Below, in pieces: positions 1 to 7,519 of a stretch of 64,000 bases of DNA. This stretch comes from Acidimicrobiia bacterium (GTDB taxonomy: Bacteria; Actinomycetota; Acidimicrobiia; IMCC26256; PALSA-555). The notes beneath the pieces are model-generated. The model did no database searches and had not been told where the DNA came from. It saw nothing but the letters and a program-made list of their open reading frames with translations. Both the position numbers and the translations under genes were made by a program. The stretch is taken from positions 1-64,000 of the forward strand of contig DASZJD010000034.1 in NCBI GenBank assembly GCA_035948415.1. The letters are read 5' to 3'. Position 1 is the stretch's first letter. Every line of letters begins with the position of its first letter.

Positions 1-593
1 CACCAGCTCAGCGGGTTGGGCATCGGCTGGGTCTCGTGGTGGTAGTAGAGGCAGGTCAGGTCGCGCCAGCACGGGTCGCCGCGCAGCTTGATGAGGCCGG
101 CGCCGAACTCGAGCCGGAAGACCAGCCACCGCATCAAGAACACGAGCAGGATCGGCGGCGCCGTCCGCGCGTTGCCGAGGAAGACCGCCAGCGCGCCCAC
201 CTCGCACAGCAGCGATTCCCAGCCGAAGGAGTAGAAGGTCTGGCCCACGTTCACGATCGACAGGTAGAGGGCCCAGAGCGTCAGCCAGACGAGCATCGGC
301 ACCCAGAGCGGCCCGGCCTGGGGCAGGCCGAGGACCACGGCGACGCCGAGCAGCACCCCGCCCCAGGCCGCCGCGAGGAGGAGGCGGTCGGAGTAGGCGA
401 ACTGGAACAGGCTCGGCGCGTCGCCGAACCGCACCCGGCGCAGGAACCGCGGCACCGGCAGGAGCCCCCGCTCACCGAGCAGCGGCCGGAACTGGTTGCA
501 GGCGGTGAGGAACGCCACCACGTAGATGACTCCGAGGGCGCGCTCGAACACGAACCGCGTCAGCCAGTACTGCGGCGCGTCGAACCAGCTCAT
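1..593 (-). CDS. Lipase maturation factor family protein (partial, 3' end beyond window)
   Basis: Multi-pass membrane protein resembling LMF1-type lipase maturation factors, which in animals help secreted lipases fold; the bacterial role is not established. The frame is open from ATG at 593 to the window edge (about 197 residues). It begins MSWFDAPQYWLTRFVFERAL and contains hydrophobic stretches and the family-like segments GWESLLCEVGALAVFLG and FGAGLIKLRGDPCWRDLTCL, followed by YYHHETQPMPNPLSW at the edge. The start lies two bases after the TAG stop of the FAD oxidoreductase upstream, in the junction TAGGGATG, so the two are almost certainly co-translated. Family call is confident; substrate is unknown. 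Confidence 0.85.
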   Translation of the reverse strand, partial: MSWFDAPQYWLTRFVFERALGVIYVVAFLTACNQFRPLLGERGLLPVPRFLRRVRFGDAPSLFQFAYSDRLLLAAAWGGVLLGVAVVLGLPQAGPLWVPMLVWLTLWALYLSIVNVGQTFYSFGWESLLCEVGALAVFLGNARTAPPILLVFLMRWLVFRLEFGAGLIKLRGDPCWRDLTCLYYHHETQPMPNPLSW

Positions 594-595
594 CC

Positions 596-2095
596 CTACC
601 CCGGGAGGTTCGTCCCTCGCTCGCGGCGGCTCGCCGCCCCCGGGGGCTGGAACCGCGGCGCCCGCCGGCCGAAGACGCGGCGCAGCGCCACCCGGGCCGC
701 CTCGTGCCCGCAGACGCCGTGCACCCCCGGGCCCGGCGGCGTCGCCGCGGAGCAGAGGAACACCGCCGGGTCCGGCGTCGCGTACGGGACCGCCGCCACC
801 AGGGGCCGGAATAGCGCCTGGGCGCCCGAGACGGCGCCGTCGGCGATGTCCCCGCCCACGAGGTTGGCGTTCTGCCGCTCGAGCTGGCCGGGCGGCGACA
901 CCGCCCGGGCCAGCACCACGTCGCGGAAGCCGGGGGCGAACCGCTCGATCTGGCCCTCGATGGCGTCGGTGAGGTCGCCGGGCCAGCCGTTCGGCACGTG
1001 GGCGTAGGCCCAGAAGGTGTGGCGGCCCGCTGGGGCGCGGGACGGGTCGACGAGGCTGGGCTGCGCCGAGACCACGAGCGGCCGGTCCGGCGCCTGGCCG
1101 CGGCTGATCGCGGCGAGCGCGGCGGCGACCTCGGGCAGGGTGCCGCCGAGGTGCACGGTGCCGGCCCGCCGGGTGGCCTCGTCGCGCCACGGGACCGGTC
1201 CGCTCAGCGCGTAGTCGAGCTTGAAGACGCCGGGCCCGCGCCGGTAGCGGCCGAGCCGCCGCAGCCACCGGCGGGGCAGCCGCCGCCCGGCCAGGCCGGG
1301 GAGGGCCCAGGGGGACACGTCGAGGAGGTACGCCCGGGCCGTCGGCAGCTCGTCGAGGCTCCGCACCCGGTGGCCGGTCACGATCGACCCGCCGAGCTCG
1401 GCCAGGTAGCCGGCGAGGGCGTCGGCGATCGCCTGCGCGCCGCCGCGGGGGCTGGGCCAGCCCACGTCGTGGGCCGCGAGGGCCAGCATCAGCGCCGGGC
1501 CGGTGCTGACCGGCGCGGTGAGCGGGCTGCCCGTGTGCGCGGCCATGCCCGCGAGCAGGGCGGGCCCGGCGTCGCCGCGCAGGCGGCGGGCGCTGACCGT
1601 CAGGGGGAGGAGCGCCCGGGCCCCGAAGCGGGCCAGGAGCGCGGGGTGGCGCGGCGGGACGGAGGCGAACGGGCGGAGCACGTCGGGGGCCAGGGCCGCC
1701 CACCGGCCGACGAACGGGGTGAGGAGCGCGCGGTAGCCGCGACCGCCGGGTCCGAGGCCGGCCGCGGTGTCGGCGAGCGAGCGCTCGAGCCGGGCGGCGG
1801 GCCCGTCGTCGAGCGGGTGGGCCAGGGCCAGCGGCGGCTCGAGCCAGCTGAGGCCGTGGTCGGCGAGCGGGAGCGTGGCGAAGACGGGCGACCCGGCCGC
1901 GAGCGGGTGCACGGCCGAGCACCGGTCGTGGTGGAAGCCCGGCAACGTCAGCTCGGCGGTGCGGGCCCCGCCGCCCACGCCGTCGTTGGCCTCGAAGACC
2001 CGAACGCCCACGCCGGCCGCCGCCAGCGTGACCGCGGCGGTGAGCCCGTTGGGCCCCGCGCCGACGACGACCGCGTCGAGAGACTCCGAGGCCAC
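596..2095 (-). CDS. NAD(P)/FAD-dependent oxidoreductase, phytoene dehydrogenase/PYROXD2-like
   Basis: Flavoprotein of 499 residues. The N-terminus carries the Rossmann FAD motif VVVGAGPNGLTAAV (about residues 9-22) followed by the acidic FEANDGVGG end of the second strand. The C-terminus has the CrtI/PYROXD2-like closing segment GVHGVCGHEAARVALRR. In this superfamily such proteins oxidise or isomerise hydrophobic substrates, but carotenoid genes are 8 kb away and this protein is closer to the PYROXD2 branch than to CrtI, so a carotenoid role should not be assumed. Start is GTG at 2095. It is the upstream partner of the lipase maturation factor gene, two bases apart. The substrate is unknown. 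Confidence 0.85.
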   Translation of the reverse strand: MASESLDAVVVGAGPNGLTAAVTLAAAGVGVRVFEANDGVGGGARTAELTLPGFHHDRCSAVHPLAAGSPVFATLPLADHGLSWLEPPLALAHPLDDGPAARLERSLADTAAGLGPGGRGYRALLTPFVGRWAALAPDVLRPFASVPPRHPALLARFGARALLPLTVSARRLRGDAGPALLAGMAAHTGSPLTAPVSTGPALMLALAAHDVGWPSPRGGAQAIADALAGYLAELGGSIVTGHRVRSLDELPTARAYLLDVSPWALPGLAGRRLPRRWLRRLGRYRRGPGVFKLDYALSGPVPWRDEATRRAGTVHLGGTLPEVAAALAAISRGQAPDRPLVVSAQPSLVDPSRAPAGRHTFWAYAHVPNGWPGDLTDAIEGQIERFAPGFRDVVLARAVSPPGQLERQNANLVGGDIADGAVSGAQALFRPLVAAVPYATPDPAVFLCSAATPPGPGVHGVCGHEAARVALRRVFGRRAPRFQPPGAASRRERGTNLPG

Positions 2096-2164
2096 CCCGC
2101 GAGGCTCGCGCGTCGCGGCGCGCCAGGCCGAGTCGTCGCGCGTCGCCGAGCCGGCGAGCGCGGG

Positions 2165-2683
2165 TCAGCGCGCCGTGGCCTCCCAGTAGCCGGGCTCCGG
2201 GAGCACGCTCGGCGGCTCGATGTTCAACGATCCGAGGAGGTGGCGCACCAGCGTCTCGCAGACCTCACGCAGGTTCCGGACCTGCTCGGGGGACAGCTGG
2301 TCGAAGAGGTGGGCCCGGACGCTCTCGACGTGCTGGGGCGCGGCCGCCTCCAGGGCGTGGAAACCGGCGTCGGTGAGGACCGCGACCGAGCCGCGGCGGT
2401 CTTCGGCGCACTGCTCGCGGCGGATCCAGCCGTTCTGCTCGAGGCGCGTGATCGCGTGCGACATCCGGCTCCGGGAGAAGGTCAGGGCCTCGGCGAGGTC
2501 GCCCATCCGCATGGCGTGGTTCGGGTGCTCCGAGAGCACGACGAGGGCCTGGTAGTAGGCGAGGGGGAGGTTGGAGTCGCGCTGGAGGTCCCGCTCGACC
2601 TGCTCGAAGAGGAGCCCCTGGGCGTACACGAACGCGATCCAGGTCCGTCGCTCCTCGTCGTTCAGCCACCGTGGTGCCGCCAC
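2165..2683 (-). CDS. MarR family transcriptional regulator
   Basis: Winged-helix repressor of about 172 residues. The central wHTH runs from MRMGDLAEALTFSRSRMSH, with recognition helix around SRSRMSHAITRLEQNG, to the wing CAEDRRGSVAVLTDAG; flanking helices form the usual MarR dimer interface. I chose GTG at 2683 because a -10-like TAGACT ends 7 bases before it, giving a leaderless message. A longer frame from ATG at 2716 would put the palindromic operator inside the coding sequence and add an un-MarR-like tail. A 20-base palindrome sits just upstream, suggesting autoregulation and possibly control of neighbouring lipid genes. The ligand is unknown. Confidence 0.88.
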   Translation of the reverse strand: MAAPRWLNDEERRTWIAFVYAQGLLFEQVERDLQRDSNLPLAYYQALVVLSEHPNHAMRMGDLAEALTFSRSRMSHAITRLEQNGWIRREQCAEDRRGSVAVLTDAGFHALEAAAPQHVESVRAHLFDQLSPEQVRNLREVCETLVRHLLGSLNIEPPSVLPEPGYWEATAR

Positions 2684-2690
2684 GCTCGTC

Positions 2691-2696
2691 AGTCTA
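2691..2696 (-). promoter_or_regulatory. -10 element of marR gene (leaderless)
   Basis: TAGACT on the minus strand, 7 bases before the GTG start at 2683. It lies directly downstream of the palindrome, so a bound repressor would block this promoter. Confidence 0.55.
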
Positions 2697-2700
2697 GCGG

Positions 2701-2720
2701 ATGGTTTACATTTCAACCAT
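2701..2720. promoter_or_regulatory. Putative MarR operator palindrome
   Basis: ATGGTTTACATTTCAACCAT is an imperfect palindrome with perfect 6-base outer arms (ATGGTT/AACCAT) and 8 of 10 base pairs matching overall. Its AT richness contrasts with the GC-rich surroundings. Length and position, immediately upstream of the MarR gene promoter, fit a MarR dimer site and autoregulation. Confidence 0.7.
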
Positions 2721-2747
2721 CGTGCGGGCGGGGCGACGACGGAGGGG

Positions 2748-3533
2748 TCAGGAGAAGCGGGCCGAGTACCCGGCCATGAAGGCCTCGACCTCGGGCGTGC
2801 GGCTCGCCAGGGCCTGGTTGCGGTTCTCGAGCGCGATCGCGGCGGCGAGGCTCGGCGTGTCGACGTTGTGCCAGAACGCCTCCTTCGTGAGCACCAAGGA
2901 AGAAGGGGCGTAGCCCGCGATCTGCCGGGCGACGGCGGCGGCCTCGCTCGCCAGGGCGTCGTCGGGGACGACGCGGCTCACGAGGCCGATGCGCTCGGCT
3001 TCGACGGCCCCGAGCTCGCGGCCGGTCACGATGAGGTCGAAGGCCCGTCCGGCGCCCACGATCCGAGGCAGGGTGTGGCTGATGCCGATGTCGGTGCCCG
3101 TGAGCCCGGTCCGGATGAACGCCGAGCAGAACCGCGCCGACTCGGCCGCGACCCGAAGGTCGGCGGCGCACGCGAGCGCCAGGCCCCCACCGAAGGCGGG
3201 ACCGTTCACGGCCGCCAGGATCACCTGCGGCGTCGCTCGCACGCGGAGGGTGAGGCTGGCGATGAACTCCTGGCCGCCGGTGCCCACGAGCGCGTGGGGA
3301 TGGCCGCCGGGCGCCGGTGGCCGACCCCAGTCCTTCAGGTCGAGGCCCGAGCAGAACCCCCGCCCGGCGCCGGTGAGGATGGCGACGCGGCACTCGGGAT
3401 CCTGACCGATCTGGTCCAGGGCGTCGTGCAACGAGGCGACGAGCTCGTAGTTCATCGCGTTCAGCCGCTCGGGCCGATTGAGGGTCACGAGCGTGACGTG
3501 CGGCTCGGGGTGTTCGAGCACGACGGTCGCCAT
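2748..3533 (-). CDS. Enoyl-CoA hydratase/isomerase (crotonase) family protein
   Basis: Crotonase-fold enzyme of 261 residues acting on acyl-CoA. The two oxyanion-hole segments are visible: GRGFCSGLDL (about 58-67) and NGPAFGGGLALACAADLR (about 109-126). The usual hydratase glutamate region PE...GGTQRL is replaced by FIRTGLTGTDIGISHTLPRI, so the acid/base residues differ from classical ECH; the Asp in GTDIG lies where isomerase-type members place an acidic residue. A hydratase, isomerase or other crotonase activity are all possible. Start is ATG at 3533. It ends 28 bases before the MarR palindrome and is transcribed towards marR, so it may share its regulation. Confidence 0.88.
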   Translation of the reverse strand: MATVVLEHPEPHVTLVTLNRPERLNAMNYELVASLHDALDQIGQDPECRVAILTGAGRGFCSGLDLKDWGRPPAPGGHPHALVGTGGQEFIASLTLRVRATPQVILAAVNGPAFGGGLALACAADLRVAAESARFCSAFIRTGLTGTDIGISHTLPRIVGAGRAFDLIVTGRELGAVEAERIGLVSRVVPDDALASEAAAVARQIAGYAPSSLVLTKEAFWHNVDTPSLAAAIALENRNQALASRTPEVEAFMAGYSARFS

Positions 3534-3584
3534 CTGGTTCTCCGATCTTCGGCAGCGGCGGGCGGGGCCCGGCGGCGTCGGCCC

Positions 3585-4028
3585 CTAGCTGAGGACCTTC
3601 GTGTAGAGGCCGCACTCGTGGCGGGCGTCGACGAACCCGAGCGCCGGGTAGAAGGCGTGCGCGGCGGCGCGCTCCGGCCGGTGGGCGCTCACCACCTCCA
3701 GCTCGGTGCAGGCGGCGGCGCGGGCTCGTCGTTCGACCTCGGCCACCAGCCGCTGCCCGACGCCCGTCTGCCGGGCCGCCGCCTCCACCGCGATCGCGGT
3801 CAGCCGGCACCGGGGCGCGCCGTCCTCGAAGAAGAACACGATCTGATACGACGCGAACCCGGACACCGAGTCGCCATCGGCGGCGACCAGGACCCCGCCG
3901 CGGTCGCCCGCGGCGCTCGCCAGCTGCTCCGCGAGCCGGCTGGGCGTGGACGGGTAGCCGAGCTGGCCCAGCAGCACGAGGAGCGGCTCCGCGTCGGCCA
4001 TCGACGCGGGACGGATCGCCGGCGCCAC
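3585..4028 (-). CDS. GNAT family N-acetyltransferase
   Basis: Acetyl-CoA dependent acetyltransferase of about 147 residues. Motif A is seen as LTAIAVEAAARQTGVGQRLVAEV, with the QxxGxG-type pyrophosphate loop at QTGVGQ, and the C-terminal HAFYPALGF is the usual motif B tyrosine region. The chosen GTG at 4028 follows a -10-like TATCGT by 6 bases and gives the normal N-terminus APAIRPASMADAEPLL; longer frames add a low-complexity Arg/Ala/Pro tail. Divergent from the exonuclease gene. The acceptor substrate cannot be told. Confidence 0.88.
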   Translation of the reverse strand: MAPAIRPASMADAEPLLVLLGQLGYPSTPSRLAEQLASAAGDRGGVLVAADGDSVSGFASYQIVFFFEDGAPRCRLTAIAVEAAARQTGVGQRLVAEVERRARAAACTELEVVSAHRPERAAAHAFYPALGFVDARHECGLYTKVLS

Positions 4029-4034
4029 GCAGCG

Positions 4035-4040
4035 ACGATA
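4035..4040 (-). promoter_or_regulatory. -10 element of GNAT gene (leaderless)
   Basis: TATCGT on the minus strand, 6 bases before GTG at 4028; it decides the start of the acetyltransferase gene. Confidence 0.5.
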
Positions 4041-4169
4041 CCGGGGCGCGGCGGACGCCCACCGTGGCGCGCCCACCAGCGCGGGCCCGGACCCTCGGTC
4101 GGCCGCGCCGGCGCCGTCCGGGTGGCGCTGTGCCAGAGTCTCCCCGTCCCTGGCGGTCCCGGCGTCGGG

Positions 4170-4175
4170 CAGGCT
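4170..4175 (+). promoter_or_regulatory. -10-like element of exonuclease gene
   Basis: CAGGCT, one base from the window's common TAGGCT, 7 bases before ATG at 4183. The leaderless arrangement matches other genes here but the first base deviates. Confidence 0.4.
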
Positions 4176-4182
4176 GGCTCGC

Positions 4183-5058
4183 ATGCAAGCGCACCTCATC
4201 GACGGCACCTACGAGCTGTTCCGGCACTACTTCGCGGTCCCGGAGCACTTCGCCGACGACGGGATGGACGTCGGCGCGACGCGCGGCGTCGTCGGCTCGG
4301 TCGTGCAGCTGCTCGAGGAAGGCGCGACCCACGTCGCCGTGGCGACCGACCACGTGATCGAGTCGTTCCGGAACGACCTGTGGCCGGGCTACAAGACCGG
4401 CGCCGGCGTCGAGCCCGCGCTGCTCCAGCAGTTCCCGGTCGTCGAGGACGCGCTGCGGGCGCTGGGCGTCACCGTCTGGGCCGAGGTGGAGCTCGAGGCG
4501 GACGACGCCCTCGCCTCCGGGGCGGCGGCGGTCCGCGCCGACCCGGCGGCGGACCGGGCGGTCATCTGCACGCCGGACAAGGACCTGGCGCAGTGCGTCG
4601 ACGACCCGCAGGTGGTCCAGCTCGACCGCCGGACCGGTCGGGTCCTCGACGAGGCCGCGGTGCGGGCGAAGTTCGGCGTGTCGCCGGCGTCGATCCCGGA
4701 CTGGCTCGCGCTCGTCGGTGACAGCGCCGACGGCTTCCCGGGCCTCCCGGGCTGGGGCGCGAAGTCCGCCAGCGCCGTCCTCGCCCGGTACGGCCACCTC
4801 GACGCCATCCCGGACCAGGCGCTGAACTGGGACGTGGACGTGCGCGGCGCGGCCCGGCTCGCGGCCACCCTCGCCGAGCAGCGGTCCCGGGCCGAGCTGT
4901 TCCGGGTGCTGGCGACGCTGCGGACCGACGCCGACGTCGGCGTGCCGGCGGCGTGGCGGTGGGCCGGACCGACGCGGGAGCTCGGAGGGTGGGCGGACCG
5001 CCTCGGGTCGCCCACCCTGGTCGCGCGCGCCGACCGGCTGGCCGAATCCCGAGCCTGA
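4183..5058 (+). CDS. 5'-3' exonuclease (PolA-type N-terminal domain, stand-alone)
   Basis: Metal-dependent flap/5'-nuclease of 291 residues, the size of the isolated exonuclease domain without polymerase. Conserved acidic residues are visible: D in LIDGTYELFR near residue 7, ATDH near 50, ELEADDAL near 107, CTPDKDL near 129, and GDSADGFPGLPGWGAKSA near 182, the last including the helix-three-turn-helix DNA clamp. Such proteins remove RNA primers and flaps in replication and repair. Start is ATG at 4183. It ends 10 bases before the SDR gene start codon and probably shares a transcript with it. An exact role beside the full PolA elsewhere in the genome is unknown. Confidence 0.9.
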   Translation: MQAHLIDGTYELFRHYFAVPEHFADDGMDVGATRGVVGSVVQLLEEGATHVAVATDHVIESFRNDLWPGYKTGAGVEPALLQQFPVVEDALRALGVTVWAEVELEADDALASGAAAVRADPAADRAVICTPDKDLAQCVDDPQVVQLDRRTGRVLDEAAVRAKFGVSPASIPDWLALVGDSADGFPGLPGWGAKSASAVLARYGHLDAIPDQALNWDVDVRGAARLAATLAEQRSRAELFRVLATLRTDADVGVPAAWRWAGPTRELGGWADRLGSPTLVARADRLAESRA

Positions 5059-5068
5059 GAGGAGCAGC

Positions 5069-5827
5069 ATGGGACTGGAAGGACGGGTCGCCCTCGTGAC
5101 CGGCGGCGGCCGGGGGATCGGCGCCGCCATCGGGCTCGGGCTCGCCGCGGACGGCGCCGACGTGGCGGTCAACTACCGGCGCGACGCCGCGGCCGCGGCG
5201 GAGACCGTGGGCGCGATCGAGGACCTCGGGCGGAAGGCGGTCGCGTACCAGGCGTCGGTCGACGACGCCGCCGCCGACGCGGCCATGGTCGAGGCCGCGC
5301 TGGCGGACTTCGGCCACGTCGACATCCTCGTGCACAGCGCCGGCATCGCCAGCCGGGGCCACACGACGCTCGAGACCGACCCCGCCGAGCTCGAGCGGGT
5401 GTGGCGGATCCATGCTTTCGGCGCCTTCCTGCTCGCGAAGCTGGTGCTGCCGAGCATGCGGGCCCAGCCCCGAGGCGACGTGATCCTGATCTCCAGCGTG
5501 GCGACGAGCTTCATGGCCGCGAACTCGCTGCCGTACAACGTGGCGAAGGCGTCGCTCGAGGCCCTCGCCCGGACCCTGGCCAAGGAGGAGCGCCGGAACG
5601 GGATCCACGTCAACGTGGTGGCCCCCGGACTGGTCGTGTCCGAGATGGGCCGCCGGCTGGTCCGGGCGACCCAGGGCGTCGAGGACATCCACGCCCTCGA
5701 CGCCGGCTCGCCCTACGGCCACGTGTGCACGCCCGACGAGGTGGCCGACGTGGTGCGGTTCCTCGTGTCCGACGCCGCCGGCTACCTGACCGACCAGCGG
5801 CTGACCGTGGACGGGGGCACCTTCTAG
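5069..5827 (+). CDS. SDR family oxidoreductase (FabG-like)
   Basis: Short-chain dehydrogenase/reductase of 252 residues, NAD(P)-dependent. The cofactor motif TGGGRGIG is at 11-18; the catalytic set is Ser 142/143 in ISSVATS, Tyr 156 and Lys 160 in YNVAKAS. The usual NNAG is HSAG (89-92), a common variant. The C-terminus TDQRLTVDGGTF is typical of FabG-like reductases. An AGGAG Shine-Dalgarno lies 4 bases before ATG at 5069. Substrate unknown; a 3-oxoacyl or alcohol substrate is plausible. Confidence 0.9.
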   Translation: MGLEGRVALVTGGGRGIGAAIGLGLAADGADVAVNYRRDAAAAAETVGAIEDLGRKAVAYQASVDDAAADAAMVEAALADFGHVDILVHSAGIASRGHTTLETDPAELERVWRIHAFGAFLLAKLVLPSMRAQPRGDVILISSVATSFMAANSLPYNVAKASLEALARTLAKEERRNGIHVNVVAPGLVVSEMGRRLVRATQGVEDIHALDAGSPYGHVCTPDEVADVVRFLVSDAAGYLTDQRLTVDGGTF

Positions 5828-5882
5828 GCCGTCCGGGGTCCCCCGTCCGGCGTCTGGGCTGGTCAGGGGCCATCCGCGGCGT

Positions 5883-5902
5883 CGTCACACCCCCGTGTGA
5901 CG
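5883..5902. repeat. Perfect 8-base inverted repeat before rmuC
   Basis: CGTCACAC-CCCC-GTGTGACG, ending 8 bases before the rmuC ATG. It could be a protein-binding site or, if transcribed, a hairpin that hides the ribosome entry region. No run of T follows, so it is not a normal terminator for the SDR gene. Confidence 0.5.
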
Positions 5903-5910
5903 CTGCAGCG

Positions 5911-7071
5911 ATGGAGCTCGTCGTCATCGCCGTCGCGATCCTCGGGCCCCTCGTCGTCGCGGGCGTCGCCGGGCTGGTGCTGCGCCGCCACCAGCTGAGC
6001 TCGGCCCGGCTGGTCGCGGACCACGAGCGGGCCATGGCCGGGCAGCGCGACGCCGTCGTCCAGGCCGCCGTCGAGCAGTTCCTGGCCCACAACCGGGCCG
6101 CGCTGCTCGCCGAGCGGGAGCTGGCCGACCGGGACCTCGAGGGCAAGAAGTCGCTCATCGACCAGCAGCTGGCGGCGATGGCCGCCAAGCTGGACGACGT
6201 CTCGCACCTGGTCCAGGACGTCGAGGCCCAGCGGGCCCGCTCCTTCGGCGAGCTCAGCGCCCAGCTGAGCCAACAGCACGACGGGCTCGCCGACCTGCTC
6301 CACACCACCCAGAGCCTTCGGGAGGCGCTCTCCAGCACGAAGGCGCGCGGCCAGTGGGGCGAGCGCATGGCCGAGGACGTCCTCCGCCTGGCCGGGTTCG
6401 TCGAGAACATCAACTACCGGAAGCAGCGCGCCGTCGAGAGCGGCTCCGGGATCCCCGACTACACCTTCTTCCTGCCCAACGACCTGCGGCTCTACATGGA
6501 CGTGAAGTTCCCCCTCGACAACTACCTGCGGTACTGCGAGGCCGGGTCCGACCTGGAGCGGAAGCGGCACCGCGACGACTTCCTCCGAGACGTGCGGGCC
6601 CGGGTGCGCGAGCTGAGCGGACGGGACTACGTGGACGCCGGCGGCGGGACGGTCGACTTCGTGCTCCTGTTCATCCCCAACGAGCAGCTGTACGCCTTCA
6701 TCCACGAGCAGGACGACACGATCCTGGACGAGGCCGTCCGGCAGGGCGTCGTGTTCTGCTCGCCGCTGACGCTGTTCGTGGTCCTGGCGCTGATCCGCCA
6801 GATGGTCGAGAACTTCCGGCTCGCCCGCACCTCCGACGAGATCCTCGGGCTCCTCGGCCAGTTCCTCGACCAGTGGGGGAAGTTCAAGGTCCAGATGGAG
6901 AAGGTGGGCCAGAAGATCGAGGCTGCCGGCCGCGAGTACACCGCCCTGGCCGGGACCCGGGCCAACACGCTCGAGCGCCCCCTCCGAGCCATCGAGGAGC
7001 TCCGAACCCGGGACCTCGAGCTCGTCGAGGAGCCGGACGACGGGGACCCGCCGCTGGCCCTGGAGGCCTGA
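5911..7071 (+). CDS. rmuC: DNA recombination protein RmuC
   Basis: RmuC-family protein of 386 residues, thought to limit recombination between inverted repeats; the domain has a nuclease-like fold. The N-terminus (residues 1-21) is one membrane segment, followed by a long helical/coiled-coil region to about residue 130, then the conserved core starting GQWGERMAEDVLRLAGF and including YMDVKFPLDNYLRY and FVLLFIPNEQLYAF. ATG at 5911 is chosen because it starts exactly at the membrane anchor. An 8-base inverted repeat lies just upstream. Followed by fxsA after 49 bases. Confidence 0.93.
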   Translation: MELVVIAVAILGPLVVAGVAGLVLRRHQLSSARLVADHERAMAGQRDAVVQAAVEQFLAHNRAALLAERELADRDLEGKKSLIDQQLAAMAAKLDDVSHLVQDVEAQRARSFGELSAQLSQQHDGLADLLHTTQSLREALSSTKARGQWGERMAEDVLRLAGFVENINYRKQRAVESGSGIPDYTFFLPNDLRLYMDVKFPLDNYLRYCEAGSDLERKRHRDDFLRDVRARVRELSGRDYVDAGGGTVDFVLLFIPNEQLYAFIHEQDDTILDEAVRQGVVFCSPLTLFVVLALIRQMVENFRLARTSDEILGLLGQFLDQWGKFKVQMEKVGQKIEAAGREYTALAGTRANTLERPLRAIEELRTRDLELVEEPDDGDPPLALEA

Positions 7072-7108
7072 CCGCCCGCCTGCCGGCCGACCCGCCCGAC
7101 GGCGCCGG

Positions 7109-7114
7109 TACCCT
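7109..7114 (+). promoter_or_regulatory. -10 element of fxsA (leaderless)
   Basis: TACCCT, preceded by GG, 6 bases before the ATG of fxsA. Confidence 0.5.
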
Positions 7115-7120
7115 GCTTTT

Positions 7121-7510
7121 ATGCAGCGGTTCCTCGCCTACGCCGCCGCGCTGGCGGTGGTCGAGCTGGTCGTGATCGTCGAGGTCGCGCAGCGGCTCGG
7201 CGTCATCGACACGATCGGGCTGCTGATCCTGGTGTCGATCGTCGGCGTGCTCGTCGTGAAGGCCCAGGGCCTGGCCGTCCTGCGGCGGCTCGTCGGCGAC
7301 GTCGAGGCCGGACGCGTCCCGGGACCCACGCTGGCCGACGGCGCGCTCGTCGTCGTCGCCGGCGCGCTGCTCGTCGTGCCGGGGTTCGTCACCGACGTCC
7401 CCGGGCTGCTCCTCCTCGTGACGCCGGTGCGGCGCGTCGTCCGCCGTCGACTCCGGCGGCGCTGGTCTCGCCGCTTCGTCGTCGTGCGCGGCGACGAGCT
7501 CGAAGCCTGA
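7121..7510 (+). CDS. fxsA: FxsA family membrane protein
   Basis: Small membrane protein of 129 residues, cytoplasmic membrane. Hydrophobic segments cover roughly residues 5-50 and 70-105, with the family signature VVPGFVTDVPGLLLL near 88-102, and a very basic tail RRVVRRRLRRRWSRR. In E. coli the homologue modulates F-exclusion of phage T7; the general role is unknown. It ends 9 bases before the convergent gene at 7520. Confidence 0.9.
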   Translation: MQRFLAYAAALAVVELVVIVEVAQRLGVIDTIGLLILVSIVGVLVVKAQGLAVLRRLVGDVEAGRVPGPTLADGALVVVAGALLVVPGFVTDVPGLLLLVTPVRRVVRRRLRRRWSRRFVVVRGDELEA

Positions 7511-7519
7511 CCCGGGCGC

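Noticed and set aside
36-1007. Plus-strand open frame of about 320 codons rich in Glu, Arg, Pro and Gly
   Set aside because: It is antisense to the FAD oxidoreductase and lipase maturation factor, has no domain, and its composition is what high third-position GC gives on the complementary strand.
998-2779. Long plus-strand frame over the FAD oxidoreductase and MarR gene
   Set aside because: Both underlying minus-strand genes have clear family motifs; this one has none.
5886-5899. CRP-like site before rmuC
   Set aside because: TCACAC-cccc-GTGTGA has the half-sites in the inverted order compared with TGTGA-N6-TCACA and a wrong spacing, so it is reported only as an inverted repeat.
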